NCBI GenBank assembly: GCA_003564505.1
Contig: PXFD01000024.1
Location: 1 to 9,698 of the forward strand
Source of the DNA: Syntrophomonadaceae bacterium
GTDB lineage: Bacteria > Bacillota_D > Dethiobacteria > DTU022
Reading direction: 5' to 3'
Length of the DNA: 9,698 nucleotides
Shown here one piece after another: positions 1-6,918 of the stretch (its first letter is position 1; every line of letters begins with the position of its first letter). Position numbers and translations under genes: made by a program. The notes beneath the pieces are model-generated. The model did not search any database and had not been told where the DNA came from. It saw only the letters and a list, made by a program, of their open reading frames with translations.

Positions 1-551
1 GGGTAAGAACTGGCTCCGGCAATAATTAAGCCCGGTTTTATTTCCCGGGCAATATCCCTTACCCGGTCAAGATCAAGCAGGCATGAATCAGGCTCTACTT
101 TATAGCTAAATGAATCGTAATAGCGGCCAGAAATGTTGACTTTACTACCGTGAGTCAGGTGGCCTCCATGGCTTAAATCCATGCCTAAGATCCGATCACC
201 CGGCTTTAAAACTGCCAGAAATACAGCCATATTTGCTGATGTCCCAGAATGCGGTTGAACATTTACATGCTCAGCCTTAAAAACATCCTTAGCTCTACTG
301 CAGGCAAGGTCTTCTGCGCGGTCAACACATAAGCACCCTCCATAATAGCGGGCACCTGAATAGCCTTCCGCGTATTTATTGGTGAGCACCGAACCCTGGG
401 CTTCAAGAACAGCTTTACTGACCAGGTTTTCAGAAGCAATCATGATCAAGTTATCCTGCTGTCTTTTCTGCTCAACTGATATGGTTTCATGAATCTCGGG
501 GTCAACAACTTTAAGCGGATCGGCTTCAGGCTTGTTTTTTATTTTATTCAT
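1..551 (-). CDS. glyA: Serine hydroxymethyltransferase, N-terminal 183 residues (cut by window edge)
   Basis: This PLP enzyme interconverts serine plus tetrahydrofolate with glycine plus methylene-tetrahydrofolate, the main source of one-carbon units in the cytoplasm. I translated the minus strand from the ATG at 551. Family signatures visible are IASEN (about residues 38-42), [18 protein letters not shown] (56-73), NVQPHSG and [11 protein letters not shown]. The frame stays open to base 1, so the catalytic lysine region and the C-terminal domain lie outside the window. The N-terminus is a few residues longer than in E. coli GlyA. An in-frame stop lies shortly upstream of the ATG, and a GGAG lies 14 bases upstream, which is rather far. 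It follows rpiB after 23 bases as the last visible gene of the operon. Identity is certain; the exact start is less so. Confidence 0.96.
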   Translation of the reverse strand, partial: MNKIKNKPEADPLKVVDPEIHETISVEQKRQQDNLIMIASENLVSKAVLEAQGSVLTNKYAEGYSGARYYGGCLCVDRAEDLACSRAKDVFKAEHVNVQPHSGTSANMAVFLAVLKPGDRILGMDLSHGGHLTHGSKVNISGRYYDSFSYKVEPDSCLLDLDRVRDIAREIKPGLIIAGASSY

Positions 552-574
552 GCTGTCGTCTTCATCTCCATTAT

Positions 575-1012
575 TTATTTTTCAATGAACTCAATCTTAT
601 CAAGGCGACGCTTGTGCCTGCCTCCATCAAAGGTCTCGGTGAAGAAAGCTTCTATAATATCTACTGCCAGTCCCGGCCCTGTAACTCTCGAACCCATGGT
701 CAGGATATTGGCATCATTATGCTTGCGGGCACATTTTGCAGAATAAGGCTCCCCACACAATGCAGCCCTGATCCCTTTATGCTTATTGGCAGCGATTGAC
801 ATGCCGATACCGGTACCGCAAATCAGGATTCCACATTCGCATTCACCGGAGAGAACAGCATTAACCACGGAAACAGCAATATCGGGATAATCAACACTAT
901 CTTCAGACGATACCCCGCAATCCAGAAATGATTTATCACTGGCGGCAAGGTATTCTGCAATATTTTCTTTTAGGAAAAAACCGGCATGATCACTACCCAG
1001 GGCTACTTTCAT
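575..1012 (-). CDS. rpiB: Ribose 5-phosphate isomerase B
   Basis: RpiB interconverts ribose 5-phosphate and ribulose 5-phosphate in the non-oxidative pentose phosphate pathway; it belongs to the RpiB/LacAB family and is cytoplasmic. The 145-residue length is typical. Visible are GSDHAGF at residues 6-12 (substrate-binding Asp8 and His9), DYPD at 41-44, and the CGTGIG loop at 65-70. Its Cys65 matches the catalytic cysteine of E. coli RpiB. HNDANIL at 98-104 carries the conserved phosphate-site region. The ATG start at 1012 is preceded by AAGGAGGGG at a good distance. The gene overlaps the end of ywlE by 20 bases, so its ribosome binding site lies inside ywlE and the two are probably translationally coupled. 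It corresponds to B. subtilis ywlF. LacAB-type galactose isomerases are relatives, but the context favours RpiB. Confidence 0.96.
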   Translation of the reverse strand: MKVALGSDHAGFFLKENIAEYLAASDKSFLDCGVSSEDSVDYPDIAVSVVNAVLSGECECGILICGTGIGMSIAANKHKGIRAALCGEPYSAKCARKHNDANILTMGSRVTGPGLAVDIIEAFFTETFDGGRHKRRLDKIEFIEK

Positions 1013-1481
1013 TCTGGGACCCCTCCTTAAGTTTGCTCACAAGCTTCTTTACACTACAACGAATATCCTCCAGGACCTGGCGATACTTATCCGGACCGTA
1101 GCCTGCAGGGTCAGCGATATTACAGCTGTTGTCTGCCTCACCTGCGTATTCCTTGAAAATGAAAGTTTTATTAGCCGCACGTGGAAAACGGGCAAGCAGC
1201 TGACGTTTATGATCGTCTGTCATAACCAGGATCAGGTCTGCATCGTCAATAAGATCCAGGTCAATTGTTTTGGCTTTGTGGTGACTGAGGTTTTGCTCGT
1301 CCTGGCTGAACATTTTTTTAGCCGGTTCAGATGCTTTTTCCCCGGCTACAGCAGAAAGGCCCGCTGAAGTAACCTCAACTTCAAAGGGAAGGTCTACGTT
1401 CTCCAGTTCATACTTTAATAATGCTTCTGCCATCGGACTGCGACAGGTGTTTCCAGTGCAAACAAACAGAATTTTTAGCAA
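993..1481 (-). CDS. ywlE: Low-molecular-weight phosphatase, probable protein-arginine phosphatase YwlE
   Basis: Member of the low-molecular-weight protein tyrosine phosphatase family, 162 residues. The active-site loop CTGNTCRS occupies residues 8-15, giving nucleophile Cys8 and Arg14 (C-X5-R-S). The general acid is Asp124 in the DP motif. The residue two before Arg14 is Thr12, equivalent to Thr11 of B. subtilis YwlE, which is known to select phosphoarginine; tyrosine phosphatases usually have a bulkier aliphatic residue there. With the ywlC-ywlE-rpiB order, this supports a phosphoarginine phosphatase that opposes the McsB kinase in stress proteolysis; no mcsB lies in this window. The start is TTG at 1481, preceded by AAGGGGGG beginning at the ywlC stop codon, 12 bases away. 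The fold is certain; arginine specificity is inferred from one residue plus synteny. Confidence 0.92.
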   Translation of the reverse strand: MLKILFVCTGNTCRSPMAEALLKYELENVDLPFEVEVTSAGLSAVAGEKASEPAKKMFSQDEQNLSHHKAKTIDLDLIDDADLILVMTDDHKRQLLARFPRAANKTFIFKEYAGEADNSCNIADPAGYGPDKYRQVLEDIRCSVKKLVSKLKEGSQNESSPG

Positions 1482-1493
1482 TGACTTCCCCCC

Positions 1494-2519
1494 TTATACT
1501 CTCAATACCCGGGTAGCCGCTTTTTTCAACCGGTTCATTACCGCCAAGCCAATCCCTGCAAAACTTATTTCCTCGGCAAAAATAATATCAACTCCTGCTG
1601 CATCCATCCTGCGCAGATAGTTGTATAACATTGCTGCAAGCTTTTCAGGATCAGCGTTGTCCTTCAAACGGTGCTGCATAGAAATGTTCAACATGCCGAC
1701 TGCGAAACCCTTCCTTTGATAATAAAGGGCCAACCGGTTAAGTACCTGACGTCTCATTGCATCACGTCCAGTTATAAGGACCAGGGGGGCTCTAGGTTTA
1801 TAATGCCGGTATTTCATCCCAGGGGAAACAGGCTGAAGAATATTTTTTTTGTCACCTGCCAAACCAATTCTGCGGCCAAGAGCTTTTTCCAGATCTTCCC
1901 TCGGCAGGCCACCTGGGCGAAGGATTAGCGGAGAGGGGCCGGTCAAATCAAGGACAGTGGACTCTATACCTATTTTGCAGATACTGCTCTTTATTACCGC
2001 ATCTATTTTGCCGGCCAAATCCTCAAGGACATGTCGGTAACTGGTTGGGCTGGGACGACCTGATTTATTAGCACTAGGCGCGGCCAAAGGCACACCGGCC
2101 AGATCAATTAATGCCAGGGCAACCGGGTGATCGGGCATTCTGACTGCTACAGTCGGCAGCCCTGCGCTTACCTCTGCAGGAATATATTCAGACCTTTGCA
2201 GAACCAGACTTAGCGGGCCAGGCCAGAATTTGTCAGCCAGAAACTCCGCTTCATCAGGGACTTCCCGGGCAACAAGGTTTAGCTGGTTGCGGCTAGATAA
2301 ATGAACAATCAGGGGATTATCTGCAGGCCTTCCTTTCGCTGCAAAAATACTTGCAACTGCTTTCCCTTTTGTCGCTGACGCACCCAACCCATAAACTGTT
2401 TCGGTTGGAAATGCAACCAGTCCGCCCCGCTTTATGATAGCTGCCGCTTTTGCCAGGGATTCCCGGCTATCGTTAAGCAGCAGAGTGCCTTTTGCTTGGA
2501 CCACCTGGACAATCACCAA
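1494..2519 (-). CDS. ywlC: Threonylcarbamoyl-AMP synthase (Sua5/YwlC, two-domain form)
   Basis: Makes threonylcarbamoyl-AMP from threonine, bicarbonate and ATP, the first step of the t6A modification at position 37 of ANN-decoding tRNAs. At 341 residues it is the long Sua5 form rather than the short TsaC/YrdC form. The YrdC domain (about residues 20-210) shows PTETVYGLG at 38-46, KGRPADNPL at 62-70, PSANKSG at 148-154, GIESTV at 184-189 and RPG at 201-203. The conserved linker SPGMKYRHYKP at 232-242 leads into the C-terminal Sua5 domain, which ends in GIGLAVMNRLKKAA. The start is uncertain: the frame opens at TTG 2519 (GTG at 2516 is an alternative), with no convincing ribosome binding site. 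It lies 36 bases after the phosphate transporter and 12 bases before ywlE, in the same order as in B. subtilis apart from a missing ywlD. Confidence 0.95.
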   Translation of the reverse strand: MVIVQVVQAKGTLLLNDSRESLAKAAAIIKRGGLVAFPTETVYGLGASATKGKAVASIFAAKGRPADNPLIVHLSSRNQLNLVAREVPDEAEFLADKFWPGPLSLVLQRSEYIPAEVSAGLPTVAVRMPDHPVALALIDLAGVPLAAPSANKSGRPSPTSYRHVLEDLAGKIDAVIKSSICKIGIESTVLDLTGPSPLILRPGGLPREDLEKALGRRIGLAGDKKNILQPVSPGMKYRHYKPRAPLVLITGRDAMRRQVLNRLALYYQRKGFAVGMLNISMQHRLKDNADPEKLAAMLYNYLRRMDAAGVDIIFAEEISFAGIGLAVMNRLKKAATRVLRV

Positions 2520-2555
2520 ACTTTCGAGTGGTTTATAATAGGCAGACGGTTGAAT

Positions 2556-4157
2556 CTATTCTTCCAATACAAGGTCCGCAATATTGTTGGCATGATCACC
2601 AATACGTTCAAGATTGCTTAAAAGGTCTAGGAACAATACTCCGGCCTGGGGGTAACATTTCTTGGTATTAATTCTGTCAATATGCCTCTTACGAAGCTTT
2701 TTTTCAAGCTCATCAACTTCATCGTCTTCTTTAACCACATGTGCCGCCAGTTCTTTATCGTCATTTTCCATGGCATCGATAGCCTGGCCAAGCATTTTAT
2801 CAACTTTTTTATATAAAAGGGTGATCTCTTCTAAGGCTGTTGCTGAAAATGGCAGCCGTTCTTCTGTCTTCATCTCCGATAGCTGCATAATATTTTCTGC
2901 GTGGTCACCAATTCTCTCCAGGTCATTAGCTGCAGACATAAGGTGCCCAACTTTTTTGGATTGCTCCATGGTCATGGAGTGCTGTGAAAGCTCTGATAAA
3001 TAAACATTAATTTCTTTTTCAAGGCCATCTACCAGCTCTTCCATTTGGATAATGTGCTTGATCTTTTTTAAATCATCCTTGAGGAACACTTCTAGCGCTT
3101 CGGCTAGCATTTCCCGGGCAATACCTGCCATTCGCAGCAATTCCTGCTTGGCGCCGCCAATGGCAATACCTGGCGTTTTCAAAATACGCGGATCCAGGTA
3201 TTTCGGTCCGAAATCCATTTTTTCGTCTTCCCCGGGAATAATTTTACAGATAAGCCCGGTAAATTGTTTTAGAAATACAACAAATATAATGGTGTTCAGC
3301 AGGTTAAAGGCTGTATGGGTATTGGCTACCTGCCGGGGCACTGTAGTGGCAGTTTGCAGGATAATATCTGTAAAGGGAACAAGTACAATGAGGGCAATAA
3401 TAACTCCCAGAACGTTAAACAAAACATGGGCCACTGCCACGCGCCGGGCCGTAACGTTTGCTCCAATTGATGCAAGGATAGCAGTAATGCTGGTGCCAAT
3501 ATTTGTTCCCAGGATCAATGGAACAGCTGAATAAAAAGGAATCAGATCCTGCATAGTCAGTGCAATAATAACACCGGTAGCTGCACTGCTGCTCTGGATC
3601 AGGGCTGTAAAGATGGCGCCTGCGATAATACCCAGGATTGGGTACTCACTGAACTGAAGCAGCATTGCATGGAAAGCTTCCAGGTCTCTTAAAGGCGACA
3701 TACCCTCTGACATGGTAGTCATTCCGAGAAAAAGCAGACCAAAACCGAGTACTGTCTGTCCCAGGTAACGCTGAAACCGGCGGCGCCCAAAAAAGTTTAA
3801 TAATGAACCTATCCCGATTGCCGGAAATGCGATTACACCTACGTTAAAAGAAATGATCTGGGCGGTTACGGTAGTCCCTATATTAGAGCCGATTATTACA
3901 CTTACCGCCTGGGAAAGGTTCATCAGCCCGGCATTGGCAAACCCAACTACCATGACCGAGGCAGTACTGCTGCTCTGCACGAGAAATGTAACGAAAATAC
4001 CTGTTAAAACTCCAAGCACAGGCTTGTTAGTTAGTATTTCAAGAATATGCCGGAAACGATCCCCGGCAGCTTTCTGCATCCCGGAAGCCATGATCTGTAT
4101 ACCAAACAAAAAAAGACCCAGGCCGCCAATAGTGCTAAAGGCTATCTCCCAGAACAA
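2556..4157 (-). CDS. Na+/phosphate cotransporter with C-terminal PhoU domain
   Basis: Inner-membrane sodium-coupled phosphate transporter of the NptA/YjbB (Na/Pi cotransporter II-related) family, 533 residues. The membrane part (about residues 1-305) carries the two inverted family repeats: QSSSTAS at 61-67 followed by GSNIGTT at 90-96, and QSSSAAT at 188-194 followed by GTNIGTS at 217-223. From about residue 335 to the end it is a charged, helical PhoU-like domain with two metal-binding signatures, LERIGDHAENI (413-423) and LERIGDHANNI (516-526). The start is TTG at 4157, eight bases after GGAGGG. A consensus promoter lies just upstream. It is the first gene of the run into ywlC, ywlE, rpiB and glyA, and is not part of the B. 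subtilis version of this block. Transport direction (uptake or efflux) cannot be told from sequence. Confidence 0.94.
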   Translation of the reverse strand: MFWEIAFSTIGGLGLFLFGIQIMASGMQKAAGDRFRHILEILTNKPVLGVLTGIFVTFLVQSSSTASVMVVGFANAGLMNLSQAVSVIIGSNIGTTVTAQIISFNVGVIAFPAIGIGSLLNFFGRRRFQRYLGQTVLGFGLLFLGMTTMSEGMSPLRDLEAFHAMLLQFSEYPILGIIAGAIFTALIQSSSAATGVIIALTMQDLIPFYSAVPLILGTNIGTSITAILASIGANVTARRVAVAHVLFNVLGVIIALIVLVPFTDIILQTATTVPRQVANTHTAFNLLNTIIFVVFLKQFTGLICKIIPGEDEKMDFGPKYLDPRILKTPGIAIGGAKQELLRMAGIAREMLAEALEVFLKDDLKKIKHIIQMEELVDGLEKEINVYLSELSQHSMTMEQSKKVGHLMSAANDLERIGDHAENIMQLSEMKTEERLPFSATALEEITLLYKKVDKMLGQAIDAMENDDKELAAHVVKEDDEVDELEKKLRKRHIDRINTKKCYPQAGVLFLDLLSNLERIGDHANNIADLVLEE

Positions 4158-4208
4158 TAATTAGGCCCTCCATAAAGGGTAACCATATTGAAATCCCTTG
4201 CTTAACAC

Positions 4209-4237
4209 ATTATAAATTAAAGGTGGGGGTTTTTCAA
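4209..4237 (-). promoter_or_regulatory. Sigma-A-type promoter for the transporter-ywlC-ywlE-rpiB-glyA operon
   Basis: On the minus strand, TTGAAA (4237-4232) is followed by a 17-base spacer and a perfect TATAAT (4214-4209). Transcription would start near 4202, giving a leader of about 45 bases before the TTG start at 4157. This is the best promoter match in the window. No promoter of similar quality was seen between the five downstream genes, whose gaps run from 36 bases to a 20-base overlap, so it may drive all of them. Confidence 0.75.
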
Positions 4238-4271
4238 TTTTTTATTTAACAGCTAATGAATATATTTATTC

Positions 4272-4289
4272 TATGCTATAATCAGCATA
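4272..4289 (+). promoter_or_regulatory. nikR extended -10 promoter overlapped by an 18-bp palindrome (candidate operator)
   Basis: A perfect TATAAT at 4277-4282 is preceded by TG at 4274-4275, an extended -10 element; the -35 region near 4254-4259 is poor, as is common with extended -10 promoters. The palindrome TATGCT (4272-4277), six bases, AGCATA (4284-4289) straddles the -10 hexamer. A bound dimer here would block RNA polymerase. It is a candidate autoregulatory site for NikR. It does not match the E. coli or Helicobacter NikR consensus, so the assignment to NikR is inference. Confidence 0.55.
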
Positions 4290-4297
4290 ATCAATAT

Positions 4298-4313
4298 GGA
4301 GGTGAAATTATTG
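4298..4313 (+). promoter_or_regulatory. Ribosome binding site that fixes the nikR start at TTG 4311
   Basis: GGAGGTG at 4298-4304 is a strong Shine-Dalgarno sequence and sits six bases before TTG 4311. The longer reading from ATG 4296 would place this motif inside codons 1-3 and leave that ATG without any ribosome binding site. The TTG start also gives a length and N-terminus (MSGLIRFGIS) normal for NikR. Confidence 0.8.
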
Positions 4314-4730
4314 TCAGGTTTAATTCGTTTTGGTATTTCTATGGAAAAAGAGCTGCTGGCCCGCCTTGACCAGGAAATTGTCAAGCGCGGCTATCCAAAT
4401 CGCTCCGAGGCAATTCGCGATCTAATTCGCAACCAGTTAGTTGAACTGGATTGGTCGCAAGACGATGAAGAAGTGGCCGGAACTATTACGATTATTTACG
4501 ATCATCATGTTAAGGGCTTGAGTGACCTGCTCCTTGAACTGCAGCATGACCATCATGAAATGATTATTTCTGTAATGCATGTTCACCTTGAGCATGATCA
4601 CTGCCTCGAAGTAATGGTGTTAAAAGGAAATGCTTCTGAAGCAAGGGACTTAGCCGGCAGGCTAATCGGAGTAAAGGGAGTAAAGCACGGCAAGTTGACC
4701 ATTACCTCAACCGGCAAGGGCTTAAATTAA
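4311..4730 (+). CDS. nikR: Nickel-responsive transcriptional repressor NikR
   Basis: NikR is a tetrameric repressor that binds operator DNA when loaded with nickel and typically shuts off nickel uptake genes. Read from TTG 4311 it has 139 residues, the usual family length. Residues 4-45 form the ribbon-helix-helix DNA-binding domain (beta strand LIRFGIS, then helices including GYPNRSEAIRDLIR). The rest is the ACT-like nickel-binding domain. All four high-affinity ligands align with E. coli NikR (His76, His87, His89, Cys95): His79 in LQHDHH, His90 and His92 in MHVH, and Cys98 in HDHC. It is the only plus-strand gene here, divergent from the phosphate transporter and convergent with prmC. No nickel transporter, hydrogenase or urease gene is in the window, so its targets lie elsewhere apart from possible autoregulation. 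Confidence 0.95.
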   Translation: MSGLIRFGISMEKELLARLDQEIVKRGYPNRSEAIRDLIRNQLVELDWSQDDEEVAGTITIIYDHHVKGLSDLLLELQHDHHEMIISVMHVHLEHDHCLEVMVLKGNASEARDLAGRLIGVKGVKHGKLTITSTGKGLN

Positions 4731-4747
4731 GTAGAATAAATCTTGGA

Positions 4748-4795
4748 AATGATTATTGGGCCTTGTAATCGTTCAACCTTGTCCTTTTGTTTTTA
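4748..4795 (+). terminator. Weak candidate terminator after nikR
   Basis: In the 62-base gap between the convergent nikR and prmC ends, AATGATTA (4748-4755) can pair with TAATCGTT (4766-4773), with one G-U pair. A T-rich but interrupted stretch follows (4778-4795). The stem is AT-rich and the T tract is not adjacent, so this is only a possibility. Confidence 0.25.
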
Positions 4796-5674
4796 CCTTT
4801 CCGCCTCCAGAACCCTGGCATGTCCTGCCAGATCATGGTGCCATGATATTGATTTAAATATTCCACTGCTGCGGCAAAGTGTCTCGAGTATATTTTGCTG
4901 CCCTGCGCCTGCTTCGAGCAGCAGCATAGATGGTTTCACCAGGTGCGGTTCAAGATCATTTAAAATTTTGCGGTAACTATCCAATCCATCTTCTCCACCA
5001 TCAAGGGCTTCGTAAGGTTCATGATCAAGAATATGTGATGGAAGATCTCTCATTTCTTTTTTTGTCAAATACGGTGGGTTTGCTATAACAAGGTTAAAAA
5101 GGGGCAGTGAAGGTGCCTCATTAAAGGGTTCGAAATAGGATCCGCAATGCCAGGAGATCCTGTCTTCCACCCGGTACCGGGCCGCATTAAGCTTTGCTGT
5201 CTGCAGGGCGTCCGCAGATATATCAACAGCATCAATTTGAACGTTATTTACTTTTAAAGCTATCGTTATGGCAAGAATGCCGCTTCCGGTTCCCAGGTCC
5301 AGGACCCGGATATTATTACACCCTTCAGATTGCAGCTTTTTTAAGCAGGACAGGGCCCTGTCAACTAACAGCTCAGTTTCAGGACGCGGAATTAAAACAT
5401 CTTTATTGACATTGAAAAGATATCCATAAAATTCTTTAGTGCCGGTAATATAAGCAGTCGGCTCACCGGCTGCTTTCCGCCTGACAAGCTCCTCAAATAA
5501 GTATTCCTGCCTGGACGAAAGGTTTTGGGTTCTTTTCAAAAACAACTGCAGGCGATCAGTTTCCAGGAGGTGAGCTAGAAGCAACTCTGCCTCAACCCTG
5601 GGATTTTCTATACCAGCTTTTTCCAAGTAAAAAGAAGCTCCCTGCAGAGCTTCTTCGATCGTCCTGATTTTCAA
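4793..5674 (-). CDS. prmC: Release factor glutamine methyltransferase
   Basis: PrmC (HemK) uses S-adenosylmethionine to methylate the glutamine of the GGQ motif in RF1 and RF2, raising their peptide release activity. It has 293 residues, a normal length. An N-terminal helical substrate-recognition domain (about 1-90) is followed by LIPRPETE at 94-101. The Rossmann methyltransferase motif I is DLGTGSG at 126-132, and the catalytic NPPY, which holds the target glutamine, is at 199-202. The C-terminal AGHARVL is typical. The start is TTG at 5674; GGGAGTG lies 12 bases upstream inside the last codons of prfA, and only seven bases separate the genes. Pairing with its substrate gene prfA is the common bacterial arrangement. 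It faces nikR across 62 bases. Confidence 0.96.
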   Translation of the reverse strand: MKIRTIEEALQGASFYLEKAGIENPRVEAELLLAHLLETDRLQLFLKRTQNLSSRQEYLFEELVRRKAAGEPTAYITGTKEFYGYLFNVNKDVLIPRPETELLVDRALSCLKKLQSEGCNNIRVLDLGTGSGILAITIALKVNNVQIDAVDISADALQTAKLNAARYRVEDRISWHCGSYFEPFNEAPSLPLFNLVIANPPYLTKKEMRDLPSHILDHEPYEALDGGEDGLDSYRKILNDLEPHLVKPSMLLLEAGAGQQNILETLCRSSGIFKSISWHHDLAGHARVLEAER

Positions 5675-5681
5675 TAGCTTA

Positions 5682-6752
5682 TTACACTCCCGATTCTTTT
5701 AATTGTTCCGCCCGCTCATCGGCAACCAGTTCATCCACTATTTCATCAAGTTCCCCGGCCAAAACCAGATCCAGCTTATGGAGAGTCAGGTTGATCCTGT
5801 GGTCGGTTACCCTGTTTTGGGGAAAGTTATAGGTACGAATCCTTTCACTGCGATCCCCACTGCCAACCATAGTCTTTCGGGCTTCAGCCTGTTCAGCGGT
5901 TTGTTCAGTAATGTACTTATCGAGCAGCCTGCTTCTTAATATCCGCATGGCTTTTTCCTTATTCTGTAGCTGCGACTTTTCATCCTGGCAGCTAACAACC
6001 ACATTTGTTGGCATGTGGGTAATCCTAACTGCCGATTGGGTGGTGTTAACACTTTGACCGCCCGGTCCGGTCGCACAAAATGTATCAACCCTTAGATCCT
6101 GGGGATTGATTTCTACTTCTACATCTTCTACTTCGGGCAGCACTGCAACAGTAGCCGCTGAAGTATGGATCCTACCTCCTGACTCGGTAGAAGGAATACG
6201 CTGGACCCGGTGAACACCACTTTCATATTTGAGATTACTGTAGGCACCCTTTCCTTCAATACCAAGGATAACCTCTTTAAAACCACCGATATTGGTCGGG
6301 TGTGAATCGACTATTTCTGCCTTGTAATTTTTTCGCTCAGCAAAGCGAGTGTACATTTTTAAGAGGTCCGCAGCAAAAAGGGCAGCTTCGTCCCCGCCTG
6401 TGCCGGCCCTGATTTCAATAAAAACATTTTTATCATCATAGGGGTCTTTAGGTAACAGCTGTTCTTTTAAGTCTGCTTCAATATTTTCCTTTTCTGAAGA
6501 CAGCGTCTCTACTTCTGCACGCAAATAGTCCGACATCTCATCTTCCTCGCTGTCCTTTAACATCTCCTGTGCATCAGTTAATTCATTTTCTACATTTTTC
6601 AAGCGCCGAAACAGCTCGACAATTGGCGTGATCTCCGATATTTCACGGGACATTTTAAGCCACTCATCCCGGTTATCCATTACATTCGGATCACTTAACA
6701 ACTGCTCAAGCTCATTATAGCGCTGCTCAATAACCTCTAGTTTTTCCTGCAT
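5682..6752 (-). CDS. prfA: Peptide chain release factor 1
   Basis: RF1 recognises UAA and UAG stop codons in the ribosomal A site and triggers peptide release. From ATG 6752 the protein has 356 residues, the family norm. The coiled N-terminal domain 1 spans about 1-100. The codon-recognition tripeptide region reads [10 protein letters not shown] (185-194), so the RF1-type P-x-T is PST at 187-189. The catalytic GGQ is at 231-233 in [18 protein letters not shown] longer frame opens at 6797, but GAGGTG six bases before ATG 6752 and the family N-terminus [12 protein letters not shown] decide for 6752. The upstream extension also lies over a hairpin. Gln233 is the expected target of the adjacent PrmC. 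In B. subtilis tdk lies between rpmE and prfA; it is absent here. Confidence 0.97.
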   Translation of the reverse strand: MQEKLEVIEQRYNELEQLLSDPNVMDNRDEWLKMSREISEITPIVELFRRLKNVENELTDAQEMLKDSEEDEMSDYLRAEVETLSSEKENIEADLKEQLLPKDPYDDKNVFIEIRAGTGGDEAALFAADLLKMYTRFAERKNYKAEIVDSHPTNIGGFKEVILGIEGKGAYSNLKYESGVHRVQRIPSTESGGRIHTSAATVAVLPEVEDVEVEINPQDLRVDTFCATGPGGQSVNTTQSAVRITHMPTNVVVSCQDEKSQLQNKEKAMRILRSRLLDKYITEQTAEQAEARKTMVGSGDRSERIRTYNFPQNRVTDHRINLTLHKLDLVLAGELDEIVDELVADERAEQLKESGV

Positions 6753-6764
6753 GGGAATCACCTC
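6753..6764 (-). promoter_or_regulatory. Ribosome binding site that fixes the prfA start at 6752
   Basis: The minus strand reads GAGGTG six bases before ATG 6752. No comparable site precedes the more distal ATG at 6797. This supports the 356-residue form of RF1. Confidence 0.8.
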
Positions 6765-6766
6765 AG

Positions 6767-6792
6767 AAAAATAACCCAGCCTTTGCCGGATT
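6767..6792 (-). terminator. Terminator-like hairpin in the prfA leader (possible attenuator)
   Basis: On the minus strand AATCCGGC (6792-6785), a four-base loop AAAG and GCTGGGTT (6780-6773) form an eight-base stem with two G-U pairs. ATTTTT (6772-6767) follows at once. The tract ends three bases before the prfA ribosome binding site. This has the shape of an intrinsic terminator, yet lies upstream of the gene it would silence, so it may be an attenuator or only a weak, readable hairpin. Confidence 0.4.
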
Positions 6793-6816
6793 TTCATTCA
6801 CATAATATCTACCTAT

Positions 6817-6846
6817 GTAATAAAGGATCTGCTTAGCTCTACTCAA
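6817..6846 (-). promoter_or_regulatory. Possible promoter for prfA-prmC
   Basis: Minus strand TTGAGT (6846-6841), an 18-base spacer and TATTAC (6822-6817) make a moderate sigma-A-like match. It lies downstream of the rpmE terminator, where a promoter for prfA would be expected. Both hexamers deviate from consensus, so this is tentative. Confidence 0.35.
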
Positions 6847-6869
6847 TTGCAGTTGCAGACTGCGCGGTT

Positions 6870-6907
6870 ATAAAACTAAAAGGAGCAGCGCTCTGAGGCC
6901 CTGCTCC
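6870..6907 (-). terminator. Rho-independent terminator after rpmE
   Basis: Minus strand GGAGCAG (6907-6901), a 12-base loop and CTGCTCC (6888-6882) give a perfect seven-base GC-rich stem. TTTTAGTTTTA follows immediately (6881-6871). It begins 12 bases after the rpmE stop codon and separates the exchanger-rho-rpmE unit from prfA-prmC. Confidence 0.75.
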
Positions 6908-6918
6908 CGTAATTTCAT

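Noticed and set aside
2662..3534. Long plus-strand open frames opposite the phosphate transporter, rho and exchanger
   Set aside because: They are antisense shadows of well-supported genes, with low-complexity or unlikely composition and no ribosome binding sites.
4158..4210. NikR-type GTGTTA / TTAC half-sites in the transporter leader
   Set aside because: The two elements are not inverted with respect to each other and the spacing is wrong for known NikR operators.
4296..4310. nikR start at ATG 4296
   Set aside because: That ATG overlaps the Shine-Dalgarno sequence GGAGGTG, which is correctly spaced for TTG 4311.
6753..6797. 15-residue N-terminal extension of RF1 from ATG 6797
   Set aside because: It lacks a ribosome binding site, overlaps a hairpin, and is absent from the family; ATG 6752 has a clear site and the normal N-terminus.
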